A stretch of 64,000 bases of DNA, taken from positions 34,221,001-34,285,000 of the forward strand of contig OX327683.1 in the NCBI GenBank assembly GCA_946807835.1, in the 5' to 3' direction. Source of the stretch: Ailanthus altissimus. Lineage: Eukaryota; Streptophyta; Magnoliopsida; Sapindales; Simaroubaceae. Each line of letters begins with the position of its first letter. Positions within the stretch are counted from its first letter, which is position 1. Below are positions 61,337 through 64,000 of this stretch, piece by piece. A program made the position numbers and the translations under genes. Below the pieces are notes generated by a model. The model was not told the DNA's origin and ran no database searches. It saw only the letters and a program-made list of their open reading frames with translations.

Positions 61337-64000
61337 CTAGATAACTGGTCTCTGTCTGTTATGTACTTGGTCAATTAGATTCAGAAGATCAAGGCTTTTG
61401 TCTGATTCATCTCCCTTCAACAGAAACTCAATATAGGGTAAAACTGAAGTTTTGTCCTCAATGCCATTGTATCCGAAGAGGTCAGAAACCAGCCTTTGAG
61501 CTTGTTCATTTTCCCCTTCATTGTAGAGACCTTGAATCACTGAACAATAAGATGAAAAAGAGGGTAGAAATCCGTTATTGAGAATTAGATTCATGAACTC
61601 TATGCAATTATCATATTTGCGCTCCTTGCAGTAACATTCTATGATGGAACTAATGGCCTTGTCTGGAAAAAGACCGGATTTCACAATCTCTTTCGTAATA
61701 TGATATGCTTCAACAATTCTCCCTGCTTTGCATAATTCCACAACTAAAAAGTTGTAAAAATGTGCAGTAGACCCACCACATTTCTCAATCTTATCTCTAA
61801 GCATGAAAGCATCTTCAATATCCATTTCCCTTAGAGCATTGTTGGAAGCACACTCATAATGATCACCACTGTGCTCCAAATATAGTAAACTAGCAGCAGA
61901 ATGACAACTAGAACAGACGCTTTGTACACCAATAGCTTTGTTTGAAGAGACGAGTCCTGCTAATAGTGCAGAATATATACCAATATTGAGTTGACAACCA
62001 TTAGCAACCATGGTACTCGCAATTTTAAAAGCGCGATCTAATCTACCAGCACTAGCATGTGCTTTCACTAAAATGGTATATGTTATGTGGTTTGGAAGTA
62101 CTCCTAAACAAAACATTTTAAAGAGAATCATCTCCGCCTCCTTAGTCCTGCCACTTTGGCACAGTCCATTGATGACAACAGTGTATGTGTAGACATTAGG
62201 GGGGCAATCAACTAACTTCATTGCTTCCACCATGCTCTAGGCAAGGGCAAATTTACCTGCTCGAAAAAGCCCATCAATTAAAATTGTATAAGTCACCACA
62301 GAAGGAACTAAACTGTACTTTAGGATCTTTCCGAGCACTGCATATTCCTCCTTCAACTTATTTTCTTTGCAGAGAACATCTATAAATGAGTTTAAAACAT
62401 GAGGAGTTTTCAAAATCATGTTCTCAACCATTCTTTCAAAAATCATTAACGCATCTCCATACTTAGCACTCTTGCAATGCCCATCAGCTAGGGCTGTAAT
62501 TATTACTTCATCAGGGGATATTCTTTATCATCAAACCAAAGAACGCATCTGCTAGTTCTGGCTTCTCTTGTTTAGAAAGCCCATCAATGATTGAAGTGAA
62601 GGTATAGTGATCTGGGACAAGACCAAACAAGCTCATTGAATAAAAAATCTTCAAGGCTATATCGAGTTGGCCTTCTCTGCAGAATCCATCCACCAGAATA
62701 TTATACGTTACATCATCAGGAAATAAGCCATTATCAACTACTCTTTTCAGTAGGTGCACCGTTTTGTAAGATTTGTTAATTCTACACAACCCTTCTATAA
62801 GCTCATTGTAGGTACGTATATTAGGCCTGCAGGTTCTTTTTTCCATAAGAGCAAGTAGCTCAAAAGCAGCGATGATCCACCCTTGTTTGCAATATCCATT
62901 AATCAACACATTATAAGTTACTACACCAGGAATCAACCCATCTTGCAGCATCTTTCTAAACAACCCATTAGCCTCCTCAATCTTCCCTTCTCGACACCCA
63001 TCAATTAAAACAGTGTAAGTATGAACATTTCATTTGCATCTCCTGACAACCATCTCATCAAACAAACTTAACGCTTCATCAGTCAATGCAAAATCACACA
63101 AAGCTTTGATTAGTATAGTGTATGTATAAGTACTCGGCTGACAACCCTTCTCACACATTTCTTCCTTCATAGAGAACGCCTCTTCAAGCCTACCAGCATG
63201 GCATAAACCGTGTATTAGTGTTGAAAACGTGACAGAATTGGGTCTACATCCATCTTCTTTGAACATTGTCTCAAACACATTGAATGCCTCTGGCAGATCA
63301 TTTTGTCTGCAATGACCCAACACCAAAGAAGTACAAATATGAGTATCTAAACTAAACCCAAGTCTCAAAAACCTGCACAAGAACATTTCACCAGCTTGTA
63401 CAAGCCCATTTTTGCACAAAGCATTAATCAAAGTTCTGTAATCCATAGCGTCGACAGCAAAACCATCAGCAACCATTTTATTATAAACTTTATATGCTAC
63501 AAGAGCCAAATTTAACTTAGCTAATGACATCAAAAGACTGCTATAACAAGGGTAGTTAAGCCTAAAACCATCCTTCCGTAATCCATCTAGGGCGTCAATT
63601 AGCTTTAAAATGTCATCTTTACTACCACTACACTCCTTAATCAGATCAATAATTGCCTTATGTGCAACCTCATATAAATTACAAGACACAACTAAATTCA
63701 ACAAATAGATTCTGCTATTTACATCATAGCAATAAGTGGAGTACTTACCAACCCACTTGAAAAACCGCACAGAAAGCACGGTGTCGTTACCTTGAAGAAG
63801 TATAACTTGGGAAGCAATAAGCGGAGTCATGTAGGAAACAAGTGAGTTAAGGAGATTGTTTTGTTGCCAGCTGGGTTTGTTAAGCAAAGCAGATACTTGA
63901 TACGCAGTGTCGTTTATGGTTTCTGGGTCTTTTAGGTTGTAAAATGAGAGAAGGGAAAAAGAGAAGAGCTTGTAAGGAGGTTGAGGCACACGAGGTCTAA
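61337..64000 (-). pseudogene. Broken PPR protein gene (At3g07290-like), 5' partial
   Basis: On the minus strand a single-exon gene for a long pentatricopeptide-repeat protein is readable from the window edge to the stop at 61337. It is a P-class PPR with many 35-residue repeats (VTFSTLIHGLCHAGRLEEAF, YTYTILIKALCD, VTYNVLINGYCKQG), of the mitochondrial type resembling Arabidopsis At3g07290 as I remember it. Three breaks interrupt it: an in-frame TGA at 63032-63030 after MVVRRCK, a frameshift at about 62530-62514 just before PDEVIITALADGHCK, and an in-frame TAG at 62239-62237. After the last break the C-terminal third is intact, ending RQRPVI. One Leu codon of the usual GLC motif is also missing after the first stop. 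The true start lies beyond 64000; the frame is open to the edge. Such proteins normally bind organelle RNA. This copy cannot give a full product as read. Confidence 0.88.

Overview
This is nuclear DNA from a flowering plant, most likely a eudicot. The evidence is AT-rich intergenic DNA, short exons with GT-AG introns, a chloroplast-targeted J-protein, a plant-type two-module GTP cyclohydrolase I, a plant PPR protein, and many simple and foldback repeats. The protein sequences give me a weak impression of a woody rosid such as Citrus, but I cannot prove the species from the sequence alone.

Layout. 1-8084 has no gene; it holds a short foldback near the left edge, a 1.45-kb element with long inverted arms (970-2425), AT microsatellites and dispersed repeats. 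8085-8833 (+) encodes a chloroplast J-domain protein (J20/DJC26 type). 13390-17533 (+) encodes cyclin C of the Mediator kinase module in nine exons. 18844-19908 (-) encodes a small His-rich protein with a conserved plant C-terminus, with a 54-bp minisatellite just upstream. 24397-27162 (+) encodes bimodular GTP cyclohydrolase I, the first enzyme of folate synthesis. From 28.7 kb to the right edge every gene is on the minus strand: a P-loop NTPase with a C-terminal membrane anchor and an apparent 1-bp frameshift (28729-32047), a Lys-rich disordered protein with a 3-kb intron (34530-39354), exosome core subunit RRP41 (46288-50164), a MAK/MHK-type protein kinase (52036-57087), and a broken PPR gene running off the right edge (61337-64000).

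The exon models for RRP41 (241 aa), cyclin C (253 aa), GCH1 (469 aa), MHK (400 aa), J20 (211 aa), the His-rich protein (162 aa) and the Lys-rich protein (477 aa) all close in frame when spliced by hand, which supports the boundaries given. The genes are unrelated housekeeping functions (plastid chaperone, transcription control, folate, RNA decay, signalling) and do not form a pathway or cluster. As I recall it, GCH1 and the PPR homologue lie close together on Arabidopsis chromosome 3, so this may be a conserved block.

The most unusual signals are not protein-coding. They are a perfect 270-bp tandem duplication carrying the whole last coding exon of the kinase gene; a 1.57-kb foldback element containing a nested hairpin and an array of G-box palindromes (core CACGTG); 54-bp, 46-bp and 43-bp minisatellites; a GC-AG intron in RRP41; and two genes with broken reading frames. 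I found no convincing novel multi-gene system.
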